A stretch of 42,356 nt of DNA from Bodo saltans (lineage: Eukaryota; Euglenozoa; Kinetoplastea; Eubodonida; Bodonidae). The position numbers and the translations under genes were made by a program. The first letter of the stretch is position 1; each line of letters opens with the position of its first letter. Of the stretch, positions 14,969-23,564 are shown piece by piece. Location: assembly GCA_001460835.1 (NCBI GenBank), contig CYKH01000021.1, forward strand, positions 1 to 42,356, written 5' to 3'. Below the pieces are notes generated by a model. It did not search any database, was not told where the DNA came from, and saw nothing but the letters and a program-made list of their open reading frames with translations.

Positions 14969-17359
14969 ATGGTTGCCATAATCGTGTTTCCTTTTCTTGA
15001 AGGAAAAAGACGAGTCAATCTATCTGCATTTTTACAAGGGCTGGTCAACATGTTCCTAGTGAGCTGGAATGTGGCTGCATGGACAACGACGACTGCGGCG
15101 ATTCGTGGCGCGTTCGGATCCCTCGAATCATTCCTACAAAAACTCGATGCCGACATCCTGTGCCTGCAAGAAACGAAGATCGGCAAAAAGAAGCTCGATG
15201 CTGATGAAGTCTCGTGCGGGGCAGCCGATCGTCCCGGCTTTCCCATTGCTGGCTATGAGTCGTTCTGGTGTTACTGCACTGAGAAGGGGATGAACGGTGT
15301 GTGCACGTTTGTGAGATCTGGTCTCACACATCGTGTCGATGCGAGACCGTTTGGAGATGATACCCTTGATAACGAGGGCCGGTGTATTGTGACATATCAC
15401 TCCCACTTCACGCTGTTTAATGTTTACGTGCCGAATTCCCGTGGAGGGGATCGACAAGCGTACAAGACGCGGTTTTTAACGGCGCTGAAAGGTGCCATGA
15501 ATCGTGCTCGTGAGGAAACGAAACGCCCAGTGATCCTCGTTGGGGACATGAACTTTACGTACCGCACGGAAGATTGTCATTTCAGTAATCGCAAATTGTG
15601 CCTCCAATCGTTGGCCACTGCCCTTCGCGTTGCCGCCTGTAATGGCGAAGAAAACAGTGCAACGGCAGCCGAGCCCGTTTCGACAAGCACGGCACCAAAT
15701 CTGTACTCCAAGCGTCACCCATTGCACGACTATGAAGTTGAAATGTTGATCAAATGTATTCCACTTCTTCACGAGCACGTTGTTCAAAAACTTGGAAGAC
15801 CAACTTACTTAGAACAACAACTCTATCATGATGCCGCCACCATCTTAAATGCCACGTCCTCGCCGGAGGAGGTCCAGCGGAGAACTCGTTATCTGCATGC
15901 GGCTGCTGAACGCGTTGACGTGCTTCGCCAAGCCCTTCGCGCAAATCACGAGCAGCAGCAGTTTTCGAGCAAAAACAACAAGAACGTCACCTCCAACACC
16001 ACCACCACCACTGCTGCGGAGATGTTGGGTAAGGGAGCAAACCGGAACGTCACAGGCAACGGTGGCAGCGACGACGAGGTGAATCATACCGACGAGGGAA
16101 ACGACGAAAACGGGAGCAGCACTTCGGCATTTCGAGACTATGTGTGGGTGGATTCTCTTATTCGTGGCTCCCCAAACGCCATTAACGAACGAAATGAAAT
16201 TCTCTACTTGACGTCTGAATGTGTTGGTGTGCCCTGCCACCACCGAGGTGACGCCGAATTTGCCATCTCCTTGCTGACAGACCCCATTCACCCCATGATC
16301 GACACGTTTACAGAATTCACGGAAGTTGCACGAACGAAAGAAAGGAGCGTGAACCTCTTGAGACTCCCCGGTTGCCCCCGTCGCACAGTGATGGGAATTG
16401 CTACTCCTGGTCCAGGTGAGGAGGATTCTGCTGCAGTTGTGATGACAACGTTCCCTCAACCATTTACATGCTGGGACCAATATCGCAATAAACGATACGA
16501 CAATGAGGGGAACCGTATTGACTACGTCTTTGTGGATGCTTCATTGTTGCAACAAGTGGACTGTGTTACTGTAGCCCCACCACCACACTCAAGTGACATC
16601 AACACAATCAATTCCTCGTCTTCTACAATGGCACCTATTGGCAGCTCAGCATGTGACAACGTTGTGGCGAGCCAAATTTCATCGACGAGGGACACTCTTC
16701 TTTCAGGTCTGAACGGTCCTGAGCGCCGAGCAGGACTTGTGCGAGCAACCGCCAACGGTCGCTACTCCGCTGCCCCTACATCAGGCGGAGGCATGGAGAA
16801 GTTGAGAGACGTTGACAAATTTCTCATGTTCCAAAGCAGCAGCGCATTGCAGCAGCAACAAAATCGACACACCCCTCCACATATTGCACAGCAGCCTCAA
16901 CATCACCGCAACACTGGGCTGCTCATCACACCACCACAGTTCAGCGATCACATTGGTGTCACGATTGTCCTTGAACCACGTCTTTTACCAGCGGCGGCAC
17001 ATGGTATCACACCCACCACCACCACCACCACGAAGTATTTTCTAGTTCCTCGGGATGCAGGAAAGGCAGTGCTCGATCCCAGCGGGGTCCTCTTTCGTCG
17101 CAAGTCCGGCAACCTCATGAGCATGTTTGCAAAGAAAGCAGCAGTAGCAGCAGCAACAGCATCTGCAAGCGTCGCGGCAGTGCAACCCAACAACAACACC
17201 ACCGCATCATCATCGTCGTCACCCTTTAGCGATACAAACTCTTCAAGAAAACGGGAACGCGACCAAGAAGCGCATACTCATCAACCACCACCAGCAACGA
17301 CATCACAACAATCGTCGTCGTCCAGAAACGTTGAGGTAATTATTGTCGTTGATGATTGA
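14969..17359 (+). CDS. APE2: APE2-like AP endonuclease / 3' exonuclease (ExoIII family)
   Basis: Base-excision repair nuclease of the endonuclease/exonuclease/phosphatase fold. Numbering from ATG 14969, the catalytic set is complete: SWNVAAW (32-38), LQETKIG with metal-binding Glu68, YVPNSRGG, GDMNFTY with Asp193 and Asn195, RIDYVF with Asp518, and SDH with Asp660/His661. The spacing and the segments WVDSLI, MIDTFTEF and CWDQYRN fit APE2 better than APE1. Long Asn/Thr/Gly-rich insertions enlarge it to 796 residues. A degenerate PIP-box-like segment (NLMSMF, 715-720) and a C-terminal hydrophobic-acidic EVIIVVDD stretch follow the core. The second in-frame ATG (15050) starts at the usual position just before SWN; the 27 extra residues from the first ATG contain basic and hydrophobic residues and could target mitochondria. 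Confidence 0.8.
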   Translation: MVAIIVFPFLEGKRRVNLSAFLQGLVNMFLVSWNVAAWTTTTAAIRGAFGSLESFLQKLDADILCLQETKIGKKKLDADEVSCGAADRPGFPIAGYESFWCYCTEKGMNGVCTFVRSGLTHRVDARPFGDDTLDNEGRCIVTYHSHFTLFNVYVPNSRGGDRQAYKTRFLTALKGAMNRAREETKRPVILVGDMNFTYRTEDCHFSNRKLCLQSLATALRVAACNGEENSATAAEPVSTSTAPNLYSKRHPLHDYEVEMLIKCIPLLHEHVVQKLGRPTYLEQQLYHDAATILNATSSPEEVQRRTRYLHAAAERVDVLRQALRANHEQQQFSSKNNKNVTSNTTTTTAAEMLGKGANRNVTGNGGSDDEVNHTDEGNDENGSSTSAFRDYVWVDSLIRGSPNAINERNEILYLTSECVGVPCHHRGDAEFAISLLTDPIHPMIDTFTEFTEVARTKERSVNLLRLPGCPRRTVMGIATPGPGEEDSAAVVMTTFPQPFTCWDQYRNKRYDNEGNRIDYVFVDASLLQQVDCVTVAPPPHSSDINTINSSSSTMAPIGSSACDNVVASQISSTRDTLLSGLNGPERRAGLVRATANGRYSAAPTSGGGMEKLRDVDKFLMFQSSSALQQQQNRHTPPHIAQQPQHHRNTGLLITPPQFSDHIGVTIVLEPRLLPAAAHGITPTTTTTTKYFLVPRDAGKAVLDPSGVLFRRKSGNLMSMFAKKAAVAAATASASVAAVQPNNNTTASSSSSPFSDTNSSRKRERDQEAHTHQPPPATTSQQSSSSRNVEVIIVVDD

Positions 17360-17440
17360 TTCTGTCACACATAGAGACTACCTTCGTTCTCCTCATCATA
17401 ATGCCGCCACACTGTGATGTCGCCACGTCCACCCAAGCCC

Positions 17441-17490
17441 TCCCTTTTTTTTCTCTCTCTCTTTCCTCGTTCATTTATTTTCCCGCGCAG
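17441..17490 (+). promoter_or_regulatory. Predicted spliced-leader acceptor for the XK-related-like gene
   Basis: A long pyrimidine run ends in CATTTATTTTCCCGCGCAG with AG at 17489-17490, 24 bases before the ATG. This is one of the clearest tracts in the window. Confidence 0.6.
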
Positions 17491-17514
17491 GGCATAATCG
17501 AGTAAGAACAGACA

Positions 17515-20178
17515 ATGAGCACGGAGGATTGGCGGCACAAACTCATCACCGTCTTCGGATGGTCCTTTGACTTCTTTACCGTTGCCGTCAGCATCACCGA
17601 CGTCATCTCAGACCTCCTCGTCGCCGTGCAATTCCTGCGTGATGGGCACACTCTGTGGGCATGGCTTGTGTTTGGCGCATTTATCAATTCTTCGTTTGTG
17701 TACTCCATAGTCCTAACTAACGTTATGTCTGGCGAGCACAACCCCGAATTTTCTGTCAATGGCAAACATGTCATCAACAGGCGGTTTCGGAAGCTAAGTG
17801 GATTGGTTCGGTTTTTCATGATTCTTCCGTTTTCACAGCTCGCACCGACCGGGATGTACGTGTTTCAAACGTTTGTCATGCCGCACTGGCGAAGAAAGGC
17901 TGATGATGAGGCAACCAGGTTATCATCATCGTTGAGAGTGAGCGGGGGACGTGCGCAAGGATATGGTACAGGGATGATGAGCGATGCAGACGTCCCGGTA
18001 GCACTTGCCGCTGTTCACCGAGAAGAAGTCGATGCGGTACAGGGGACGTTCACTGTCGTTGGGCGGCTGCAGGACGCCGTCAAGCGGCAGGTCATCACGC
18101 ACGGTATGCTGTTCGCGGAGACGATCGTCGAGAGCATCCCGCAGTCGATCATCCAGCTACTGGCGATCACGTTCCTGGGGACGCCGTCGACGCTGCAGGT
18201 GGTGTCGATGGCGCTGTCGATCCTGTCGGTGGTGAGCAAGGCGTACTTCCTGAGCTTGTCCGCTTGCCTGCGAGTGTTTGTGTTCAAGTTCAGTGTGCTT
18301 TCGTTCGACGTACTAAGCATGTTCTACATCTTCTCGACGATTCTCTCGAAGGAACGGTCACAGGACGTTGGCCTGTTCGGCTCGGACTCGCTGCGTGTGT
18401 CAAATCTGACGTACGCGTGGTTCGTGAAGCTGGTGGCCATGGCGGCGCTCACCATTTTTTTTATCGCCGTCGTTCTGCTAAGTGCCGTTATCATTGAGAG
18501 GCTCCGGACCGCCCGAAATTCTTGTTGCTGCAGATTTAACGCTCGTCACATGCTGCGCTTCTGTTTGTGCGTCATTGGCGTCGTTCTTTCCGTCATTCCT
18601 GTGATGCTTGTGCAAGAGTCGGCCAAGCTCTCGTGGTTGTTGATTTTTCTTGTGCGTTGGGAGCCAAAGTTCACAGACGTTGCTCTGGGAAGTTTGGTCT
18701 ACGCATTTCTTGAACGAGTTTCAAGTGGAGACGGCGCGACAGAAGAACTTCGAGAGCGGCAAGTGCATTTTATGAGACACTTGGAAATGAAATGCCCCGA
18801 TACGTTTCCTACCTACAACAACGTCGCCGATCGCATTCGTGTTGTCGGTCCATTTTTATACAGGCACATTGATTTTCTTTGCGAGGTCGAAGGAGAGTTT
18901 CTTGCGAAGTATCGAAACGCGTATGAGGCGTCGCAAACATTGTTACCGACTGGTGCAAGGAAGTATCATTGCGACTACATTCGGAGAGGATACACACCGC
19001 TTTCCAACATTTACGCAATCGATGGGCATCCTCTTGGATACTTAAACTATTCGATGGAGCTGGGGTCTTTGGATCACAGCGATCGTCTTGTGTCAGATGA
19101 ACTGCAAGATGTGGTTGCAAAGCGATGGGCTGCGTACGAAGCGTCCATTGTATCGTTTCGTCGAACAAAGCGAAACGATCTCGAGTCAATTTACCGAACA
19201 CAAACCATTGCTGTTCTTGCGGAATGTCTCAGAGATCAAGAGGTGCATCAGATTCTTGCCGAGTACCGAAAAGCGAAGATGATTCTATCCACCCCCTGGG
19301 CCGCTATCGAGACGGGACACGCCACAGAGCCAGACTGCTCGATCGACATTGAAAATCAACTATCGCGACCACCACTACTACGGCAACATCAACAGCGGCA
19401 CACTAATCATTTGCGCGATGGCCTTGGGGACCTCCTTATTAACAGACACCACGATGAGCCGAACGCACAGGTTGGGGTCATGCATCTGTCTCAGTACAGT
19501 GAGCCTATCAACCCGTGGACAAAGATTCTGCGTGAAGAAGTCATAGTAACGCCTAAGCAGTTGTCTGGCATTGCACAAACCAATGGCTTTCACGAAAAAC
19601 TTGAACAGTGGAAATTTGAACGGATTTTCCATCCCAAGCGCCTTGAATATTTTTTTGAGGACTCACCTGAACGTGGACCGCCGCTAGAACTGATCTCCGT
19701 CAATCACGCAATCCAATTGCGTACGCACAACGTGTTCGGCTATCTGTTTTGGTTTTGGTTTGTCATCAATGCGGTAGCAAACTGCGGATTTTCGATTGCA
19801 TTTGTGTTCGTTGCGTTTGCGACGACACCGCAAAATTTACTGCAAAAGTTTTGTTTCTGGTTTTCCATTGGGTTTCTCATCCTGGCTTTGTGCACGCTAC
19901 CAGGATTTATTCGATACTGGCACCTGTTGCCTTGTCTCTCAACCCTTTGCACGATGCTTAACCGTGCGGTTGATCCAATTGTCGCAGCACACGATACGGT
20001 TGTGTCGTATTACGATGTCAGCACAGAGGCGGTACTTGCCAGCACAGCACCTCATGAACTATTGCCCGAGGATTTGCGATCTGTTGTGGCTCATTTATTA
20101 GGAAGCAATGCTGTTGACAAAAGCGAACTGACTCGCGACGAATGCGTCGGAATGAAACGCAAGTATCGCAGAATCTAG
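17515..20178 (+). CDS. XK-related-like multi-pass membrane protein
   Basis: XK-related proteins are plasma-membrane proteins, some of them phospholipid scramblases. The 887-residue product shows family-like features: an N-terminal membrane segment with acidic residues (SITDVISDLLVAVQFLRDG, about 26-44), a second segment (LWAWLVFGAFINSSFVYSIVL) and the characteristic ETIVESIPQSIIQL helix (about 204-217). Further hydrophobic segments lie at about 228-250, 255-280, 300-330 and 345-370. A long cytosolic-looking middle follows, then two more hydrophobic segments at about 742-772 and 780-800. The middle part with no family match suggests a lineage-specific extension. Bases about 18040-18330 are much richer in G/C-ending codons than the rest of the gene. 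The ATG lies 24 bases after a strong acceptor. Scrambling activity is not shown by the sequence. Confidence 0.65.
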   Translation: MSTEDWRHKLITVFGWSFDFFTVAVSITDVISDLLVAVQFLRDGHTLWAWLVFGAFINSSFVYSIVLTNVMSGEHNPEFSVNGKHVINRRFRKLSGLVRFFMILPFSQLAPTGMYVFQTFVMPHWRRKADDEATRLSSSLRVSGGRAQGYGTGMMSDADVPVALAAVHREEVDAVQGTFTVVGRLQDAVKRQVITHGMLFAETIVESIPQSIIQLLAITFLGTPSTLQVVSMALSILSVVSKAYFLSLSACLRVFVFKFSVLSFDVLSMFYIFSTILSKERSQDVGLFGSDSLRVSNLTYAWFVKLVAMAALTIFFIAVVLLSAVIIERLRTARNSCCCRFNARHMLRFCLCVIGVVLSVIPVMLVQESAKLSWLLIFLVRWEPKFTDVALGSLVYAFLERVSSGDGATEELRERQVHFMRHLEMKCPDTFPTYNNVADRIRVVGPFLYRHIDFLCEVEGEFLAKYRNAYEASQTLLPTGARKYHCDYIRRGYTPLSNIYAIDGHPLGYLNYSMELGSLDHSDRLVSDELQDVVAKRWAAYEASIVSFRRTKRNDLESIYRTQTIAVLAECLRDQEVHQILAEYRKAKMILSTPWAAIETGHATEPDCSIDIENQLSRPPLLRQHQQRHTNHLRDGLGDLLINRHHDEPNAQVGVMHLSQYSEPINPWTKILREEVIVTPKQLSGIAQTNGFHEKLEQWKFERIFHPKRLEYFFEDSPERGPPLELISVNHAIQLRTHNVFGYLFWFWFVINAVANCGFSIAFVFVAFATTPQNLLQKFCFWFSIGFLILALCTLPGFIRYWHLLPCLSTLCTMLNRAVDPIVAAHDTVVSYYDVSTEAVLASTAPHELLPEDLRSVVAHLLGSNAVDKSELTRDECVGMKRKYRRI

Positions 20179-20485
20179 GTCCCATCTCCTCCCTTTTTTT
20201 CATTTTTTGATTGTTTATTTTCAGAAAAACAAAAAATGTTTTTCTGTTGCTCCCAAACACAGTTGCTCTAAATTTGGGATCGTCGTAAGAGCCTAATCGT
20301 TTCGTTGCTTCATTTACCCCCTTTTAACCTACCCGTATTCTTTGTTCACCAACCACTTGGTGATGGCATCAAAATCCTTACCGGAACTACTTTTTTCGTC
20401 TCGTTTTATCCTTGCCTTTTCCCACACAGAACGAAGAACCCCTCGGGGACCACACACCACACAATCACAGAGAAGAATCCCGCGG
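20179..20485 (+). promoter_or_regulatory. Intergenic region with TDR1 leader and spliced-leader acceptor
   Basis: T-rich runs occur at 20190-20220. CTTGCCTTTTCCCACACAG with AG at 20428-20429 is the likely acceptor for TDR1, since the same sequence precedes the second copy. It lies downstream of the ATG at 20363 and so excludes the longer open frame. The leader from 20413 onward is repeated exactly at 22076. Confidence 0.6.
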
Positions 20486-21811
20486 ATGTCCGTGACGCTC
20501 TACTGGAACAAGATCTGCCCGTTCGTGCAGCGCGCGTGGATCACGCTGATCGAGAAGCGTGTCGCCTTCGAGCTGGTCTACGTCCCGCTGAGCGGCGGCA
20601 CGCCCGCGTGGTACGCCGAGATCAACCCGCGCGCCACCGTGCCCACGCTCAAGCACGGCGACCGCATCGTGTTCGAGTCGAACCTGATCGCGCAGTACGT
20701 CGACGACACCTTCGACCCCAAGCAGAGCCTGTTCCCCGGCTCCGCCTACGACCGCCACCGCGTGCGCTTCTTCCTGGAGCAGGTCGGCGAGTTCGTCGGG
20801 TCCGCGTACGGCTTCCTGTCGGACCGCGCCGGCAAGGACGAGTTCGAGGCAAACGTCAAGAACCTTGAGAAGCTGCTCGCGGAGCAGAGCCCCAGCGGCC
20901 CGTTCTTCCTCGGCGACACCTTCTCGCTCGCCGACATCGCGCTGGTGCCCTTCCTCGACCGCTTCCGCCACACGCTGTTCGCCTTCGTCGACGGCTACGA
21001 CATCTTCGCGAGCGCGCCGCGCCTCAAGGCGTTGCACGCCGCGGCCACCCTGCGCCCCAGCGTGTTCCAGACCAACCAGTCGGGCGCGTTCTACATCGAC
21101 GCGTACAAGGGCTACGTCAGCGGCGGGCCCGTGGAGCCGACGAAGCGCCCGCTCAAGCTGTACACGAACGGCAACTGCCCGTTCTGCGAGAGGGTGAAGA
21201 TCGCGCTCGCGCTCAAGGGCATCGTCGTCGACGAGGTTGAGATCGACCTCGCCGACCCGCCCGCGTGGTACGCCGCCGACATCAACCCCCGCGGCACCGT
21301 CCCCGCGCTTGCGCTGGGCGACGGCCGCATCGTGCACGAGTCGAACCTCATCGTCGCGTACTTCGACGAGGAGTACGCGGCCGAGGAGGGCAAGCCCGCG
21401 CTGGTGCCCACCGACGGCCTTGCGCGCTACCAGCAGAACCTGTTCCTGGAGGCGGCGAGCGGCCTCGTCGGCGCCGGCTACGGGCTCCTGTTCGGCAAGG
21501 GCGCGGACGAGAAGCGCGCGGCGCTGCAGGAGGCTGCGCGCCCCGTCGAGGACCTGCTCGCGCAGCAGTCCGCCGGCCCGTTCTTCTTCGGCGCGGAGCC
21601 GTCGCTCGCCGACCTCAGCGTCCTAACGCACCTGGTGCGCTTCAGCGCCAGCCTGCCGGAGTTCGGCAACGGCTACGCGCTCTTCACCGAGTTCCCGCGC
21701 CTCGGCGCCCTCGTGAAGGCGGCCCGCGAGCACCCCGTCATCGGCAAGGTGCTCAAGGAGCCCGAGGCGTACCTCGCCATCATCCGCGCGCGCATCGCCA
21801 AGAGCGCCTGA
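20486..21811 (+). CDS. TDR1: Thiol-dependent reductase 1-like protein (two glutaredoxin/GST modules)
   Basis: The 441-residue protein consists of two homologous modules, each a thioredoxin/glutaredoxin-like domain plus a GST helical domain, the architecture of TDR1/Tc52/TcAc2 of trypanosomatids. Those enzymes are cytosolic thiol transferases that also act as dehydroascorbate reductase and help reduce pentavalent antimonials in Leishmania. Module 1 has CPFV at Cys11; module 2 has CPFC at Cys231 and Cys234, so only the second keeps two cysteines. Internal duplication shows in PAWYAEINPRATVPTL against PAWYAADINPRGTVPAL, and in ESNLI in both. Codons are strongly G/C-ending, far above neighbouring genes, consistent with high expression. 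The ATG 57 bases after the acceptor is confirmed by the identical start in the second copy. Confidence 0.85.
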   Translation: MSVTLYWNKICPFVQRAWITLIEKRVAFELVYVPLSGGTPAWYAEINPRATVPTLKHGDRIVFESNLIAQYVDDTFDPKQSLFPGSAYDRHRVRFFLEQVGEFVGSAYGFLSDRAGKDEFEANVKNLEKLLAEQSPSGPFFLGDTFSLADIALVPFLDRFRHTLFAFVDGYDIFASAPRLKALHAAATLRPSVFQTNQSGAFYIDAYKGYVSGGPVEPTKRPLKLYTNGNCPFCERVKIALALKGIVVDEVEIDLADPPAWYAADINPRGTVPALALGDGRIVHESNLIVAYFDEEYAAEEGKPALVPTDGLARYQQNLFLEAASGLVGAGYGLLFGKGADEKRAALQEAARPVEDLLAQQSAGPFFFGAEPSLADLSVLTHLVRFSASLPEFGNGYALFTEFPRLGALVKAAREHPVIGKVLKEPEAYLAIIRARIAKSA

Positions 21812-22148
21812 TCTTTCTCTCGGTCAGACGGCGCCAAGAAAATGCATATTTATACCAAACAATGCCGTGGAAGACCCACGCAGCCAGAGCCGGGTGGAGG
21901 AAAAACAACGTCCAACCCGCCTCACTCATCTTCTCCCCTTGAACTCGCTTACGCTTTATCTTCCCGCGATTCGTTATCCGGCGATCATGCGCTTATTCCT
22001 CGACGTCAAGCAGCACGTCATTTTGCTACCCCCACGAGGTGCTCTGTGAACCTTTTCTACTCCCTCCTTTTTTTGTGCCTTTTCCCACACAGAACGAAGA
22101 ACCCCTCGGGGACCACACACCACACAATCACAGAGAAGAATCCCGCGG
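21812..22148 (+). promoter_or_regulatory. TDR1 intergenic region with acceptor of the second copy
   Basis: This is the spacer between two TDR1 copies. It contains the 3' flank of copy 1, without recognisable elements, then a T/C tract (22051-22084) and CCCACACAG, AG at 22091-22092. It is unlike the sequence upstream of copy 1 except in the final 73 bases. Confidence 0.5.
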
Positions 22149-22157
22149 ATGTCCGTG
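22076..22157 (+). repeat. Exact 82-bp repeat of the TDR1 leader and first codons
   Basis: Bases 22076-22157 equal 20413-20494, an offset of 1663, covering the acceptor, the entire leader, ATG and the next two codons. Identity starts abruptly at the pyrimidine tract and runs into the N gap, so the true extent downstream is unknown. It shows a tandem TDR1 array. Confidence 0.95.
22149..22157 (+). CDS. TDR1: Start of a second TDR1-like copy, cut by a sequencing gap
   Basis: Only the first three codons (Met-Ser-Val) are visible before the N run, but the preceding 73 bases match the leader of the complete TDR1 gene exactly. A full copy needs about 1.3 kb, which cannot fit in 300 bases. So the N run is a placeholder, the copy is truncated, or an unresolved array was collapsed. 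Confidence 0.75.
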
Positions 22158-22457
22158 NNNNNNNNNNNNNNNNNNNNNNNNNNNNNNNNNNNNNNNNNNN
22201 NNNNNNNNNNNNNNNNNNNNNNNNNNNNNNNNNNNNNNNNNNNNNNNNNNNNNNNNNNNNNNNNNNNNNNNNNNNNNNNNNNNNNNNNNNNNNNNNNNNN
22301 NNNNNNNNNNNNNNNNNNNNNNNNNNNNNNNNNNNNNNNNNNNNNNNNNNNNNNNNNNNNNNNNNNNNNNNNNNNNNNNNNNNNNNNNNNNNNNNNNNNN
22401 NNNNNNNNNNNNNNNNNNNNNNNNNNNNNNNNNNNNNNNNNNNNNNNNNNNNNNNNN
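22158..22457. other. Assembly gap of 300 N
   Basis: Exactly 300 undetermined bases. The round number and the position inside a near-identical tandem gene copy suggest an unresolved repeat with an arbitrary gap length. Confidence 0.95.
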
Positions 22458-22502
22458 TCTTTCTGTACTTTATTGCAAGAAAAAAGAATAATCATCGTAT
22501 TT
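22458..22502 (+). promoter_or_regulatory. Predicted spliced-leader acceptor for the GST gene
   Basis: The pyrimidine-rich TCTTTCTGTACTTTATTGCAAG begins at the gap edge, with AG at 22478-22479. The ATG follows 24 bases later. Confidence 0.5.
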
Positions 22503-23249
22503 ATGGGCTGCTCGGCTTCCGCTCAATCTGGCACTACTATCGCCGCATCCGAAACCAAGCAACACGCTAGCGGATTAAAGCTTTATTACTTCCCCGCCAG
22601 CCAGCCCAGCCGCGCTGTTGCGTGGTTCATCGAGAAGCACAACCTCAACATCCCTTTTGAGGTTGTCGACATCCTGCACGGCGAGAGCGCCACCCCCGAG
22701 TACACCGCCAAGAACCCCTTCCAAGGCGTCCCACTGCTGCAGCTCGCTGACGGCTCGTACCTGTCCGAGTCGTCTGCGATCCTGAACTACCTTGCGGCCA
22801 GCAACAAGATTGAGTCCGAGTACCCCATCGCGGACCCACTCACAATTGCCCGCATCCACGAAGCGCAACTGCGCCACGATGCACTCACCCGCACCGTGAC
22901 AACCAAGGTCCTGCGTCCCGCTCTGCACGGTGCGATGAGCGGCACAGCCACGGATGCCATCAAGGAATCGGTTGAGCAGAACAGCGGGGACCTTGTGTGG
23001 GCCCTCGAGCACATCAACGGTGTCCTTGGCAAGACTGCGTTCATTGCCGGCGACTCCCTCACTGTCGTCGACTACCTTGTGACATGCGAGCTCAACCAGC
23101 TCCCCCTGCTTGAGAAGTTCACCGGTGACAAGCTGCGCGTCGCGTCGTACCCCAACATCGCCCGTTACCTCGAGGTGATGAAGAAGGTCGATGGACACGA
23201 TAAGCAGCTCGTGTTCCTCACCGGCCTTGCCGCTAAGATCCTCGCGTAA
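22503..23249 (+). CDS. Glutathione S-transferase-like protein with N-terminal acylation motif
   Basis: The complete 248-residue GST-like protein has a thioredoxin-like N-domain (LKLYYFPASQPSRAVAWF from about residue 25, then NPFQGVPLL and SESSAI, the glutathione-binding cis-Pro and Glu-Ser region) and an all-helical C-domain with the N-cap motif SLTVVDYL. The fold resembles theta-type GSTs, with Ser rather than Tyr near the active site. The N-terminus MGCSAS fits a myristoylation site (Gly2, Ser6) with an adjacent palmitoylatable Cys3, unusual for a cytosolic GST. The ATG is the first after the acceptor and frames this motif exactly. A paralogue 96.7% identical over 423 bases lies at the window start. 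It sits immediately after the TDR1 array. Confidence 0.85.
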   Translation: MGCSASAQSGTTIAASETKQHASGLKLYYFPASQPSRAVAWFIEKHNLNIPFEVVDILHGESATPEYTAKNPFQGVPLLQLADGSYLSESSAILNYLAASNKIESEYPIADPLTIARIHEAQLRHDALTRTVTTKVLRPALHGAMSGTATDAIKESVEQNSGDLVWALEHINGVLGKTAFIAGDSLTVVDYLVTCELNQLPLLEKFTGDKLRVASYPNIARYLEVMKKVDGHDKQLVFLTGLAAKILA

Positions 23250-23564
23250 GCGTTGCTTAGCACCGAATGGCGCAGTGTTCAAACCTGTTGAAACAGGCTT
23301 CCGTGCCCTTTGGGTATGCTCCCCCTGCCTCCCAACGAAAACTTTGCTTTGAACACGACAAAAAGCATGGCTGACGACTCAAGACGATTCTTTTCCATTT
23401 TTCGATGAACGGCTACGTTAAAGACAAAAAACGCAAATTCTTTATGGATTCATATGAAACCCCTTTTTCTTTTGCTTTGAGTATTGCTCTGTTAACAACA
23501 TGTGTTTTACTTCAAAAAAATATTTGCTTCTTCTTTATTTGCCGTCTGGGTAGCATTCTAGATA
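23250..23564 (+). promoter_or_regulatory. Intergenic region with predicted spliced-leader acceptor
   Basis: After the GST stop a short perfect hairpin (CCTGTT-GA-AACAGG near 23284) is seen but is too small to interpret. T-rich runs at 23460-23480 and 23525-23540 precede TAG at 23551-23553, 12 bases before the next ATG. Confidence 0.4.

Noticed and set aside
20465-21337. A 290-residue open frame on the minus strand across TDR1
   Set aside because: It exists because TDR1 has very G/C-rich third positions, which removes stops on the opposite strand. The product is Glu/Val/Arg-rich with no domain, and all other genes are on the plus strand.
22149-23249. One long frame joining the second TDR1 start to the GST through the N run
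   Set aside because: The join depends on the arbitrary length of the gap. The GST has its own acceptor and ATG, and a TDR1 copy could not end inside 300 bases.
23284-23299. Hairpin CCTGTT-GA-AACAGG after the GST gene as a terminator
   Set aside because: The loop of two bases is too small, and kinetoplastid genes do not use bacterial-type terminators.
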